From NCBI GenBank assembly GCA_028583605.1, contig CM053331.1, forward strand, positions 6,544,508 to 6,608,507: 64,000 bases of DNA. The letters run 5' to 3'. Shown here piece after piece: positions 23,074-34,740 of this stretch. The notes beneath the pieces were generated by a model that searched no databases, had not been told where the DNA came from, and saw only the letters and a program-made list of their open reading frames with translations. A program made the position numbers and the translations under genes. Origin of the DNA: Dastarcus helophoroides. Lineage: Eukaryota; Arthropoda; Insecta; Coleoptera; Bothrideridae. The first letter of the stretch is position 1, and every line of letters starts with the position of its first letter.

Positions 23074-24591
23074 CAGGGTTTTACATAATTATATTCCCTA
23101 GTTTCTAAAAATATATTCCAAGTTTCCCAAAAATATATTCCAAGTTTCCCAAAATTAAATTACCAATTTGTCAAAATTATATTCACACATTTTCAAAATT
23201 ATATTCACATTTTCATTGAATAAGTTTCAATTTAATTAGATAAAGCAAAAGAAATTTTTGAATTCAAAATTTGTATGTACAGTAAAAAATAGATTGTGTA
23301 TATATTTATAAAGCATTAAGAAGCAATATCGAATTAACAACTTGCTTTACAAAATTTTAACTAATCTATTTAAAAAATTAAATTTTATCACTGATATGGT
23401 TAGAAAAACAGGAAAATCAATAACTTAAGAAATATACAACATTATTAAGAATATACTAAAAACGAAAGAAACAAAATTAAAGACATAGCAAATGCTGTAG
23501 GGATCTGCAGAAAGATCATAAATAATATTTATAACAAAATTATGAAAAGTAAACTCTTTCTTACGTTTAAAATAAATGACAAAACAATGGCTGATACTAA
23601 GAGAATTGATTGAAATTCTAGTGAAATTAAAAGTAATTTAGCCGAAGTTTTTTAGCTGATTTTTCTAATGAATGTGAGGGGTATTATAGGAGTCTCGAAA
23701 ACTGGTTAGAAAAAGCAAGAATGAAGCTACAATATATTTAATAAAATAGTTTATAAACATTTTAAATTAAAATAATATTTGATAAACTTATTTAAAATGA
23801 AAGAAAAAATTCATTTTAAAGAATATTATTTTTGTGATATAAAATAAATGATTATTTAAGTTAAAAAACAAAAAGGCGACAGAAAAATAAACAAAATTTA
23901 TTCAATTTAGGACAAAAAAGTGTAAGAATAAAAACTAATAATTTATTTGTAACTACGGGTTATACACAGGGAATAAAATTGTGAAAAGTTAGGAATATAA
24001 TGTTACGTGCGTTATCGGTTCGAATTGATACACGTGATAGATTATACCCATTTTATTACTGAATTAACTCGGCACACTTCAACTGAACAGTAACTCACTA
24101 ATTATTTACTAATTGCTAACCAACTTATTGCACTTGCTTCTAACTGACTGACTCGAGGGAAAACTGACCGCCTTTTTATAGTTTCGGCCCGCGGCTTCCA
24201 GAATTTTCGGCAGATAAGGCTTATCGAATGCCGAAATTTCTGGAACGCTTATCTGCCGTTTGTTTCGTTATCGCGGCCGCTTTCCCCTTATCAGAACCTT
24301 CTAGAAACTTTTTTTATTCACTAAATTCTACAATTCTATTCTAAATCCTATTTCATCTATTTACATTGCGTTACAATAATTTTGAAAAAATCCGAATATA
24401 GTTGTGAAAAAACAGGAACATAATTTTTGGAATTGTAGAATATAATTTTGGGAAACTAGAATATATTTCTGGGAATTTTAGAATATAATTTTGGGAAACT
24501 TGGAATATAATTTTGGGAAACTTGAATTAAAAATTTAAAAACCAGAGAATATAATTTTAGAAACTAGGGAATATAATTATGAAAAACCCTG
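23074..24591. mobile_element. TA-flanked TIR element with sub-terminal repeats
   Basis: The ends CAGGGTTTT and AAAACCCTG are flanked by TA on both sides (23072-23073 and 24592-24593). The terminal 130-200 bp on each side are inverted copies made of a tandem word of about 20 bp (AATATAATTTTGGGAAACTT and variants). The interior at 23380-23620, plus strand, keeps a piece reading KLKDIANAVGICRKIINNIY, like the helix-turn-helix of a Tc1/mariner/pogo-type transposase. TA target sites agree with that group. It is interrupted by the solo LTR at 24001-24375. Confidence 0.65.
24001..24375 (-). mobile_element. Solo LTR, copy 1, with 4-bp target duplication
   Basis: The segment starts TGTTACGTGCG and ends GCGTTACA, with ATAA immediately outside on both sides (23997-24000 and 24376-24379). 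On the minus strand it carries a TATA box (CTATAAAAAGGCGG near 24180) followed by GTCAGTTTTCCCTCG. Homologous copies lie at 32477-32788 and 38989-39389, with shared words CGGCCGC, GATAAGCG and TTATCGGTTCGAA. Terminal TG/CA, a short target duplication, a core promoter and no internal region fit a recombined LTR retrotransposon. Confidence 0.7.
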
Positions 24592-25319
24592 TAAATTAAA
24601 ATTATGTGTGGTATCTACTGATATCACGTTACAAACAAAATATGTATTTTATGTCTCCGTATTCATAGTTAAGTTAGATTATTTATTATAATTTATTAAG
24701 TATTCTATAGATTCTATATTTTAATAAAATTATAATATATGTCCGAATCTCGTGATGGCGCCCCCTTCGACGAGGCGCCCGCATGCTCCGCATGCGTTGC
24801 ATGCCCGATTCCGCCAGCCCTGCATATTTGTCACTATTGTGAAAGAATTTAAATTTTTGGGACTTTCTTTTTTGAAAGTACGAGTGAAAGTGATGTTTTT
24901 TCCAAAACCAACGACATGACGCCACCAGTGACAACTACGGAAAAATGTCAAGAAATAACTTTTATTCAATTAAATACTTTACCCAAAACGGGTATTTTAT
25001 TTCATTTCTTCAGTGGTGTACCGCGTTTTTTCTACAATAATGTCACAGATTACTCGTGACTCCACCACTGGTTGAGATAGAAACTTAGTTTTATTTTATT
25101 TTGTGATCCTTCATTCATACACCATGTGTGCAAATTGTTGTTTAAATATCTTAGAAAACCTGAAAGTGAAAAAGTAAAAACTGTTTTTTTTAATTGAAAT
25201 TTCAACACCTATCTTTTTTATTAAGAGTTTCCGGATACATGTTCATAGGAAACTTTTTGCTTAAAATTGTTTTTTCTAGTACCTGTTTCATTTAATGCAC
25301 TGAAAACGGGGACATCCTG

Positions 25320-26100
25320 TATAATTAAACAAACTAGACGTAGAAAGGCCATCAATTTAAAAAAAATGTTTCAGAAACTTAGGAGTTTAATGGCGAAATT
25401 TCGAGTTTTTTTTCAAAATTTCGACTTTAATCACAAAATATCGAGTTCTTTCTCGAAATTGTAAAATTAACTTCGAAATTTTCACCGTTTTCTCAAAATT
25501 TCAAGAGAAAGATCGAAAATTCAAGTTTATCTGCAGTCGAAGTTTCGATATTAAAGTTAAAATTTTGCCTTTGATAATCACGGAATTTCTATAAAAAAAA
25601 GTTTAATTTTGAGATTGAGGCGAAATTTAGAGAAAAAAAGTCGAATTTCCGTGAAAAAAGTCGCAATTTTAGGATTAAGGTCGAAATCCCCAGATTATTA
25701 GAGTCGAAATTTTAATTTTAATTTCAGAATTTTAGAAAAAAAGTCGAAATACTAACCATAAACTCGAAATTTCTAAAAAAAGATTTATTTTAAATTGATG
25801 TCCTTATTGTCCTTTCTACAATGTTGTAATTTTGACTTCTTACACTCACAATTTAATATTTAAGAAATATCAAAAAAACACCGATGTATCGTTATCAAAT
25901 ATCGATGTTTGAGACATCGAGGTTTTATTAAAAAAATAATCGATGTTCAAACATCGATGCTTCTTTGAACGATACTCTAATAAACACCAAAACTGTGCAC
26001 CACAATCAGTTTGTGCTGAACTCTTTAGAAGGAAAAAATATTGGCTGATTCAAATATTGTTTTTCTTGCAAAATTTTCATTCTAATTGTTTCAACAGCCG
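25320..26100. other. AT-rich DNA with ATCGATG-rich patch
   Basis: TCGAAATTT-type background with no gene. At 25870-25965 ATCGATG words recur, as at 10612-10980. Confidence 0.45.
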
Positions 26101-26727
26101 ATTGCGACCCGATAACCATTTCAAGGCATTCAGAGTGTAATTATTCCATCGGTAATCGACCGAATAGTTAAAAAGTGCAATATGCCGGCGAACAATGCCT
26201 GAAAAGGCGGTCGCAGAGCATTACCAACAAATTATCCGATATTTTAAAGCTAGCTTTCTTCTTTTTATGGTGCGTACCGAAGATAAATTTTGCTTAACGA
26301 TCGAGACTTTTTGCGAAAAGTGCAGCGATTTTCTCGGGCGTACATACATTTAAATTCAGGTGACGTACCGTTCCACCTTAAAAGATATGCATTTCAGATT
26401 AAACGTTTTAATTGATTAATGGGGCTGCTTTAAGTGGTATGAAAGTTTAACAGTGCTATCGACTTTATGTTTTAATTTATTGTTGCGTGATAAATATCCG
26501 CGCTTTTTCACTTTTCGTCGGTATTCCGTTGCGATAAAGTCGATTAAAAACAAGAAGCATAAATAACCCACGAAAATCCGGTTTACTCTCTTCCTCCCAA
26601 CAGTTGGCTGCGTAACAAGATGTTACTGCATTTTATATCTTGGACTGAATTCGGTCATCAGCTTGAAATTATAAAAAAAAGTGATGTATCATTGACCACT
26701 ATATGGATCTGTAAAGGGCTTCGAACG
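26101..26727. other. Non-repetitive block, possible regulatory DNA
   Basis: This block is of mixed composition and lacks the surrounding A/T words. It contains GC-containing segments (CGCAGAGCATTACC, CGATTTTCTCGGGCG, GGTGACGTACCGTTCC). No open frame or splice-bounded exon is evident. Such islands in a repeat-filled region can be enhancers, but nothing here proves it. Confidence 0.25.
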
Positions 26728-27654
26728 TTTCGGTTTTCGGTTTTCGTTACAAAAAGAAAATCGATTCAGCTCCGGTCTTCGTTTTGACCAGAGACTAGTT
26801 CCGACAAAAAATAAATGTTTTTCCTGTTTTTGGTTTAAGGTTCAGCTCCGGGTGGCTCATTTTTATTTTTTGTCTTTGAATAAAAAATTAATTTTCTACG
26901 ATAATAAATGTTAACTTTTTTTGTTGATATCCAGACATATAAACTACTCTGACCTTGATTAGTGTCGATATCAGATTCGAGTACTCAAATCTTTTTGTGT
27001 AATTTTCAATTTTTTAGTCCGAGATTTCGCTCTAAAGTCAAAATTTTCAGATAACTATTATAGCGGAAAAAAAAACGAAAATCTCGACATTAAATTCGAA
27101 AATTTGTTTTTAATAAATAAAGCTCTTTAAAATCTTAGTATTAATCTTTGCGTTTATTAAAATATTTTCAACTTTATGAGTTTAAAAATTTTAACCTCAA
27201 ACTCCTAATTTTGCGTTTACTTTGGAGTTTCAAGATAAAATCGAAATTTGTAAAAAATAAATTGCAATATTTCGTGCTTAACAATTTCACATTTAAAATC
27301 AGAATTTTCATAAAAAGATTCGACTATTTCATCAAAATTTTGAGAGTTCTAGAATATGCAAAATTTGGCGATTAAAATCGAAAATTTGAAAAAAATGTTC
27401 ATCATAATTTCGATATTTTTTCGAAGTTTTGATTTTAACTAGCTTTTTTAAAAATTAATTTAATTTAAAAATGAAATATTCGAATTTTGACAAAACAGTC
27501 AAAATTTCTAAAAATGAAGTTCAAATTTATTAAGAACAGTTCTTTGAATTGCCTCATTTAAAAATATTGACCTTAAACCTTTTTCCAAAAATTTCGCTGA
27601 AAAAATTTTTAGATAAAGTAACATTTTTTAAAAGTTTTTTTGTTAAAAGTTTTT
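26728..27654. repeat. AACCG-rich transposon end and AT-rich DNA
   Basis: 26728-26870 (CTTCGAACGTTTCGGTTTTC onwards) is the opposite-orientation relative of 4915-5060. From 26871 on it is A/T background; short Lys/Phe-rich frames there are not genes. Confidence 0.35.
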
Positions 27655-27780
27655 CTCAGTACCTCTCTGAAGATGATGGCTTGGCTATTGAAATGCGTTA
27701 GAGCAACATTTGTTGTGTTTTTTAATCTTTCTTGGTTTCAGGGGACAAAATTTGTATTTCAGTTTTTGAAGATAACCACC
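27655..27780 (+). mobile_element. Half copy of the hammerhead-bearing hairpin repeat
   Basis: Only the right arm is present. It has CTGAAGA (27667-27673), a stem II with G-U pairs (GATGGC/GCTATT), GAAA (27690-27693), then TGCGTTAGAGCAAC, CTTTCTTGGTTTCAGGGGAC and TTGAAGATAACCA. CTCT precedes the core and AGAG follows it, so stem I could form. Confidence 0.6.
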
Positions 27781-29099
27781 AAAATTTTAAAAGTTTTCAC
27801 TTTCTTTAAAATTTTACCTTTATCTGAAAATATCGATTATTTTAAATCAACTCTTGTTAAAATTTTGGATTATTTTGCAAACATTTCATTGCATTTTCAA
27901 GTATTTAATTTATTTCAAAAATTTTTTCAAACTTTTTTCAAAATGTCGATTCTTTTCAACATTTTAGCTTTTTCTCAAAATCTTAATTTTTATTTTGAAC
28001 ACCTCAACATTTTTTCTAATTGAATTTCTTTTTAAGGTTTGTGACTATTCAACTTTTTTCTCATAGTTTTGAATAACATAAATTTCGAAATTTTTGATAA
28101 TTTTGACTTTTTTGTACAATTTGGACTTTTCAAAAATTTGGGGTTTTAAGAGATTTCACTGAAAATTCTTCATTTTTTTACATCTTGACATCTTTTCATA
28201 ATTTCGAATATTTTTTAAATTCTGGACTATTTTTTAAAATTTAAACTTTCATTTCGAAAATTTATCCATTTTTAAAATGTTGGTTTTCTCAGTACTTATT
28301 TTTTTCTGGTACTTTTAACTTTCTACGAAAGATTCGACATTTCCAAGAACAGTTGACAGCAAAAAATGTCAAAAAAGTGAAGTCTTGAAAAAAATTCCGA
28401 ATAATTCAATCTTAAAAAACCAAGCAATTTAAAAAAAATTTACATTTTTAAAAAACAAAGAACAGAAAAATTTTTAACATTTTGAAATATAGATGAATTT
28501 TCAAAAATGTCGCAATTTTTAAAATTTTTAAATACTAGAAATTCTGAAAAAATTTCGTATCAACTTAAATCAAAATTGTCAAAATACTCAAAGACAGCTA
28601 TTTTCGAAATAAGTCAAAATTTTCAAAAAAAATTGAAAAATTGAGTAAATTGGGGAATTTACAAAAATATTCGAGGTTAAAAAATGTTATAAAAAATATT
28701 TTAAAAAAGTTTTAAATTTTCAAAAATGTCAAAATTTGGAAAAATAAATAAATGTTAAAAAAGGGCGAAATTTGTAAAGGGCATTTTCAAAAAAAATAGT
28801 TACAATTTAAAAACAAGTTAAAACTTTGAAAAATTGCGAAATTTTAACGCAAACATTTAAAATTTTTACAAAGAATGCAGTTTTCAAAAAAAAGGAACAA
28901 GATTAAAAAAATCGATAAAAAGTTTGAAGAAATCGAAATTTGCAAAAAAAGTCGACATTTTTTTTGAAGTTTAATTAAAAAATGAAATTTTGAAAAATCT
29001 GGATTTCCAAAGAAATTCGAAATCTTGAAAAATGTCGGGAATGGAAAAAACAATCGAAAATTTGAAAGAAATATCGAAGAATCGAGAAAGTTGAGTTTT
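27781..29099. other. AT-rich DNA, no gene
   Basis: Degenerate TTTTCAAAATTT background, with the dominant orientation switching near 28350. No gene seen. Confidence 0.5.
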
Positions 29100-32000
29100 T
29101 CAAAACAAGAAAATAAATAAATGTTCGAAAAAATTTATGTTAATAGAAATTTGCGAAAAAAGTCGAAATTTCGAGATAAAAAGTCGAAATTTCGAGATAA
29201 AAAGTCGAAATTTTGAGTTTAAAGTCGAAATCTCGAGACAAAGTCTTGAGAAAAAAAGAAAGGGAAAGAGAAAAAAGTCGAAATTTTGAGAAAAAAGTCA
29301 AATTTGCAAAAAAGTCTATATTTTGAGAATAAAAGTTGAAATTTTGAGTTTAAATTCGAAATTTCGAGGAAAATGCCGAAGTTTCGATATTAAGGACAAA
29401 ATTTCGGTAAAAAAGTCAAAAATTGAGAAAAAAGAACGAAATTTCGAGAAAATGTCGAACTTTTCGGATTAAGGTCGAAATTTGATAATAAAGTCGAAAT
29501 TTCGAGAAAAACGTCAAAATTTCAAGAAAAAAGTCGATATTTGAGAAAAAAGTCGAAAATTGACAAAAAAAACGAAATTTCGAGAAAACAGTCAAACTTT
29601 TCAGATTAAGGTCGAAATTTGAGAAAAAAGTCAAAATTCCGTGAAAAAAGTCGAAATTTCGACAAAAAAAGCCAAAATTTGCGAAAAAAGTCGAAGTTTC
29701 AAAAAAAAAGGTCGAAATTTTGAGTTGAAATTCGAAATTTCAACAAAAATGTCGAAATTTCGAAATTCAGGTCAAAATTTTGAGAAAAAAGTCGAAATTT
29801 GGGAAAAAAGGCGAAAATTGAGTAAAAAAAAAAGAAATTTCGAGAAAAAGTCGAACTTTTCAGATTAAGGTCCAAATTTAGAGAAAAAAGTCGAGATGTG
29901 AGAAAAACGTCACCATTTTAAGAAAAAGGTCGAAATTTCAAGACAAAAAGTCGAAATTTTGTAAAAAAAGTCTAAATTTCCAGAAAAATGTCAAAATTTC
30001 GATATTAAGGTCAAAATTTTGAAAAAAAAGGTCGAAAATTGAGAAAAAAAAAACGAAATTTCGAGAAAAAAATCAAACTTTTCAAATTAAGGTCAAGATT
30101 GGAGAAAAACGTCAAAATTTCGAGAAAAAAGTTGAATTTTCAAAATATTTCGAGAAGAAAGTCGAAATTTCGAGAAAAAGTCGAAATTCCCTGAAAAAAA
30201 TTTAAATTTCAACAAAAAAAGTCAAAATTTGCGAAAAACGTCAAAATTGTAAGAAAAAAGGTCGAAATTTTAGGTTTAAATTCGAAATTTCCAGAAAAAT
30301 GTCGAAATATCAATATTAATGTCAAAATTTTAAGAAAAATGTTGAAATTTGGAAAAACAGTCAAAAAGTAAGAGATAAAAAAAAAGAAATTTCAAGAAAA
30401 AAGTCGAACTTTTCAGATGAAGGTCGAAATCTCGAGAAAATAGTCGAAATTTGAGAAAATCTTCAAAATATTGAGAAAAAAGTCGAAATTTCGAAATGTT
30501 TCGAGAAGAAAGTCGAAATTTGAGAAAAAAAGTCGAAATTTCGAGAAAAAAGTTGAAATTTTCGTAAAAAGTCGAAATTTCGATATTAAGGTCAAAATTT
30601 CGAGAAAAAAGTCGAAAATTGAAAAAAAAACCAAAATTTCAAGAAAAAGATCTAGATTTCGAGAAAAAAATTCGATATTTCAGAAAAAAGTCAAAATTAT
30701 GAGAAAAACGTCAAAATTTTGATTAAAAAAAGGCGAAATTTCGAGATTAAGTTCGAAATTTCCAGATAAAAGTCGAAATTTCCAAAAAAAAGTCGAAATT
30801 TAAGAAAAACGTAAAAATTTTGAGAAAAAAGTCGAAACTTGGAAATATTTCGAGAAAAAAGTCGAATCTTCGAGAAAAAAGTCAAAATTTCGAAAAAAGG
30901 TCGAGATTTCAAGAAAAAAGTCGAAATTTGAGAAAAAAGTCGAAATTTGAGAAAAAAGTCGAAATTTGAGAAAAAAGTCGAAATTCCATGAAAAAAGTCG
31001 AAATTTCGACAAGGAAAGTGAAAATTTGCAAAAAAAAGTAATTATTTTAAGAAAAAAGGTCGAAATTTTGAATTTAAATTCGATATTTCTAGAAAAATGT
31101 CGAAATTTCGATATTAAGGTCAAAATTTTGAGAAAATAATCGAACTTTGGAAAAAAAGTCGAAAATTGAGAAAAAAAACGAAATTTTGATAAAAAAAGGC
31201 GAATTTTACAAATTAAGGTTCAAATTTCGAGAAAAAAGTCAAAATTTGAAAAAAAAGTCAAAATTCCGTGAAAAAAGTCGAAATTTTGACAAGGAAAGTG
31301 AAAATTTGCAAAAAAAGTCAAAATTTTAAGAAAAAAGGTCGACATTTTGAATTTAAATTCGAAATTTCTAGAAAAATGTCGAAATTTCGATATTAAGGTC
31401 AAAATTTTGAGAAAATAATCGAACTTTGGAAAAAAAGTCGAAAATTGAGAAAAAAAACGAAATTTCGTTAAAAAAAAGTCGACTTTACAAATTAAGGTCC
31501 AAATTTCGAGAAAAAAGTCGTTATTTGAGAAAAACGTCAAAATTTTGAGAAAAAAGTCGACATTTCGTAATATTTCGAGAAGAAAGTCGAAATTTGAGAA
31601 AAAAAGTCGATATTTCTGGAAAAAGTCGAAATTTCGAAAAAAAAGTCGAAATTTCGAGGAAAAAAAGTCGAAATTTCGAGAAAAAAGTCTAAATTTGCGA
31701 AAAAAGTTGAAGTTTGGAGAAAAAAAACGAAATTTTTACTTTAAAGTCGATCTTTCGAAAAAAATGTCAAAATGTCGATATTAAGGTCAAAATTTCGCGA
31801 AAAGAGTGTTAATTTGAAAAAAAAGTCGAAAATTGAAAAAAAAACGAAATTTCAAGCAAAAGGTCGAAATTTCGAGAAAAAAAAATCGATATTTGAGAAA
31901 AAAAGTCAAAATTTTGAGAAAAAAGTCAAACTTTCGATATAAAATAAGTCGAAATGTGAGAAAAAACTTGAAATTTCGAGATTAAGGTCGAAATTTCCAG

Positions 32001-32450
32001 ATAAAAGTCAAAGTTTTCAGAGAAAAATCGAAATTTTGAGAAAAAAAGGCAAAATTTGAGAATAAAGTCGGAATTTGAGAAAAACATATTTTTTTTAATC
32101 GATGTCCTTTCTACGCCTTTGTAAAATTTCGACTTTAATCGTTAAATTTTGATTTAAAAATTGAAATTTCAACTTTTCGAAAAAGTCGGAATTTGAGAAA
32201 AAAGTCGAAATTTGTAAAAATAACATATTTTTTTAACCGATGTCCTTTCTGGGCCTTTGTAACAATTCGACTTTAATCGTTAAAATTCGATTTAAAAATT
32301 GAAATTTCACCTTTTTTCTAGAAATTACGACTGTAAATCTCGACCTTTTTTTTGAAATTTTGACTTTAATATCGGGATTTAGAGAAGAAAAAGTCAATAT
32401 TCCGCGATTAATTTTTTTCTTCAAATTGGTGTCCTTTCTACGCTCCTGTA
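29100..32450 (+). repeat. Degenerate TCGAAATTT satellite array, plus orientation
   Basis: About 3.3 kb is almost wholly made of units of about 20-22 bp close to GTCGAAATTTCGAGAAAAAA. Higher-order copies exist: the stretch around 30980-31240 repeats at about 31260-31510 (offset about 279; marker word GACAAGGAAAGTGAAAATTT). Longer-range markers (AATATTTCGAGAAGAAAGTC) recur at about 30140, 30490 and 31570. The many Lys/Arg-rich or Phe-rich open frames on either strand are translations of the repeat. Confidence 0.8.
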
Positions 32451-32476
32451 ATTTTTACTTCAAAAAAAAAAAAAAC

Positions 32477-32788
32477 GTTTTGGGAAATTTCTAGAAAATT
32501 TGGAAAGGGGAAGCGGCCGCGATAATAAATCAAACGCCAGATAAGCGCTCCAGAAATTTCGTCAAACGAAAAGCCTTATCTGCTGGATTCTTCTAGAACC
32601 CGAAAGAGGGACTCCGGTTGGCTTCCCCTCGGTCAGTTAGTTAGTGAGTTAGAAATCAATGAATAAGTTAGGTAATTAAATAGTGTTAGTGAATTACAAT
32701 TGTAGTGTTCAGAGTTCCGAGTTCAGTTTTGAAAGAAAGTGGTTACAATTCACCAAGTGTTAATCATTCGAACCGATAACGCGCAACA
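32477..32788 (+). mobile_element. Solo LTR, copy 3 (plus orientation)
   Basis: Homologous to the other two LTR copies but reversed. It starts near TTTTGGGAAATTTCTAG, has GGAAGCGGCCGCGATAATAA, TCCCCTCGGTCAGTTAGT, and ends CCGATAACGCGCAACA at 32788. The TATA region seen in the other copies is not preserved. I saw no target duplication. Confidence 0.6.
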
Positions 32789-34004
32789 GCATTTATTAAT
32801 AAATATGTAACGTGTTCAACCACTAATATAATAATAATAAAATAACGTACGGTAATTTTTGTGAAAATACGGCAATTTTAACTGCGTATGTACGGAATTT
32901 TACCTTCAAATATATGGCAACACTGAGTTGCACCTTTATTACAGGAGAATACGTCATTTAGAAGGTGCAGAGCACTTGATGACATTTTATAGTTCCCAAC
33001 TTATTTTAATAAATTTCCAGTCGCCCAAGAGTTGTGAATTATCTAAATTATTAGCTTTTTTCCAAACATACTGATTTTTAAATCGGCGCGCGTGTGGTAT
33101 ATTTGCAATTTCTAGTTATAGCGAACACTGACATCCATTATAATATAAAGTAGTTTAATTAATTTATGTGTCGCTTGGTGTATGTAATAGTGCCCGACAG
33201 CCCACACAACTAATTAATCAATCGCGTCCACAACCAGCTGATTTGTTCGATAGACAGATCTAGTTAGTTACTTTCTAATGAGATAGTTTATTATGTACGC
33301 ACGTAATTCGCAATTGATACAATTCAGTGGTGGCCTATCAGTTGAATACAATGGCCATTTAAATCAGAATCTAATCTTTTATTCATAGTGATCTTGTTAG
33401 CTCAACATTTCGCATTTTCACGCTGCCGTTGCGATCCGTTCACGTAAATTAGTTGAAAATGATCAAGATGGTCATAGAAAGGCATATTCAATTAAATAAT
33501 TATCTTAGCGAGGCCTAGCGTTGATCTCGTTCTTAAAAGGGTTCGACCTCGATGATTGACACAGTTATCTCCGCATTTCATCTTCGATTACTAGATGCCA
33601 CAGGTGTGTTTAGTTTCGGGTTGCGGTTGCTTTTTCTCGGAATTATTCATGAACCGCGCCACCGACAGGCAACTTGCGCCTTATTAGTCACTGCATCGGG
33701 TCCTCGCAGGTAAGACCCAATTGGTTGGTAAACAGCGTAATTAAATATGTTGCACAATTGCCAATATGTTGTGTTGCTTTCATTTATTATTCCCTTGGGG
33801 ATTTGAATAATGTATCTACATCTTCATTAAATTGCGCTCAAGACGTCTATACTACTTCTGGATTGCAAGTTTTTGCAATTTGTGAAAATGATGATGAATT
33901 ATGACATAAACCGTATCGAGTTTTTCGGCTTCAGGATGAAGTTGTCCGCGGGTCTGAATAATTTATACATTTTTAGAGTACCAATATTTCGGATTACTTG
34001 GAGT
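32789..34004 (+). other. Non-repetitive spacer with a possible first exon
   Basis: Between the two inverted satellite arrays lies complex sequence without A/T words. At 33709/33710 GGTCCTCGCAG|GTAAGACC is a strong plus-strand splice donor. The preceding 300 bp are the least repetitive sequence for kilobases (for example CGCTGCCGTTGCGATCCG at 33421 and GGTTGCGGTTGC near 33620). A 5' non-coding exon or promoter is possible. A coding assignment is not supported. Confidence 0.3.
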
Positions 34005-34740
34005 CAGGGGCAGCCCCGGGCGGGTAGATCTTTGTGAGGCCCTTGTCTTTGTAGAATTACTTTTAATATAGGCGTAGCTAGAATAGGGTTGGGAGGGCAC
34101 TTGCGCCCCCTGGCTCATTCAGTTAAACGAATATTTATATTCAACTGAAAAGACTTTCTCTAAAAAATTTCCATTCGACAAAATTCGTCTTTCTTTGAGC
34201 TATTGACATTTTCTCGAAATTTCCACTTATTTCCCAAAATTCGTCTTTTTTCATAAATTTCTTTGGGAATTTCAAATTTATCCCTAAAATTCGATTTTTT
34301 TTATTAGAATCCAACTGTAGCCGAAATTTCAAATTTTTATCTCAAAATTCATCGTTTTATTTTTCGAAATTCTACCATTTCTCAAAATTCGTGTTTTCCG
34401 GAATTTTCGGCTTTTCTTTAAATTTTGATTTTCTGAAAATGTGGACTTGTTTATCAAGATTTACCTTTTTCCTTAAAATTTGATCGAAATTTTGTAAAAA
34501 GACCAAAATTCCGAGAAAATTTTTCCCGGAATGGTTTATAATTGAAATACAACTCGTTTCTCAAAATTTCGAGGTGTATCTCAATATTGGACATTTTTTG
34601 ATTTGGAATGGGAAAGATCAGGGCGCATGTCTGCCTCTGTTTCAAGCGGTCAAGAATAAATTCTAGAAATACCATTTTTCTCCAAATTTGATCTTTTTCC
34701 AAAATTTTCACAAAATTTGACTCTCCTTGAAGAATTTTGA
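34005..34740 (-). mobile_element. hAT-ended repeat family X, copy A
   Basis: On the minus strand this is colinear with copies B (54170-55378) and C (55965-57156). Shared words include GGCAGACATGCGCCCTGATC, AAAATGTCCAATATTGAGAT, CTACGCCTATATTAAAA and AAAGATCTACCCGCCCGG. It ends at CAGGGGCAGCCCC (34005), a hAT-like terminus. Its other end merges into the satellite array at about 34740. No transposase was seen. Confidence 0.65.

Larger units (their letters stand above)
17175..24822 (-). mobile_element. hAT DNA transposon with perfect 8-bp target duplication
   Basis: The ends are CAGGGCCGGCGC (left) and CAGGGCTGGCGG on the other strand (right). Each is flanked by the identical 8-mer CATATTTG (17167-17174 and 24823-24830), the target-site length of the hAT superfamily. 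The element encodes a DUF4371-type transposase on the minus strand. Without its own insertions (18017-20623 and 23074-24591) it would be about 3.5 kb. 22320-23073 is its promoter and leader side, including a GC-richer block around 22800-22980. Confidence 0.9.
16621..25319. mobile_element. Palindromic element split by a hAT insertion
   Basis: The left end CAGGGTGTCCCCGTTTTAAG (16621) is mirrored by the right end (reverse complement CAGGATGTCCCCGTTTTCAG, ending 25319). The arms stay about 80% complementary for about 375 bp each (16621-16998 and about 24945-25319), sharing for example AACATGTATCCGGAAAC and GGATCA near 16830. The unpaired centre is about 290 bp and is where the hAT lies. With the hAT removed, the element would be about 1.04 kb with no coding capacity. 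Its termini resemble those of the 3278-4671 element. Confidence 0.75.

Noticed and set aside
16621..25319. A single 8.7-kb autonomous transposon
   Set aside because: The genes inside belong to independently bounded elements with their own target duplications; the outer element itself is about 1 kb and non-coding.
29100..32450. CRISPR-like array of short repeats
   Set aside because: Units are degenerate, have no constant repeat with unique spacers, there are no cas genes, and the genome is eukaryotic.
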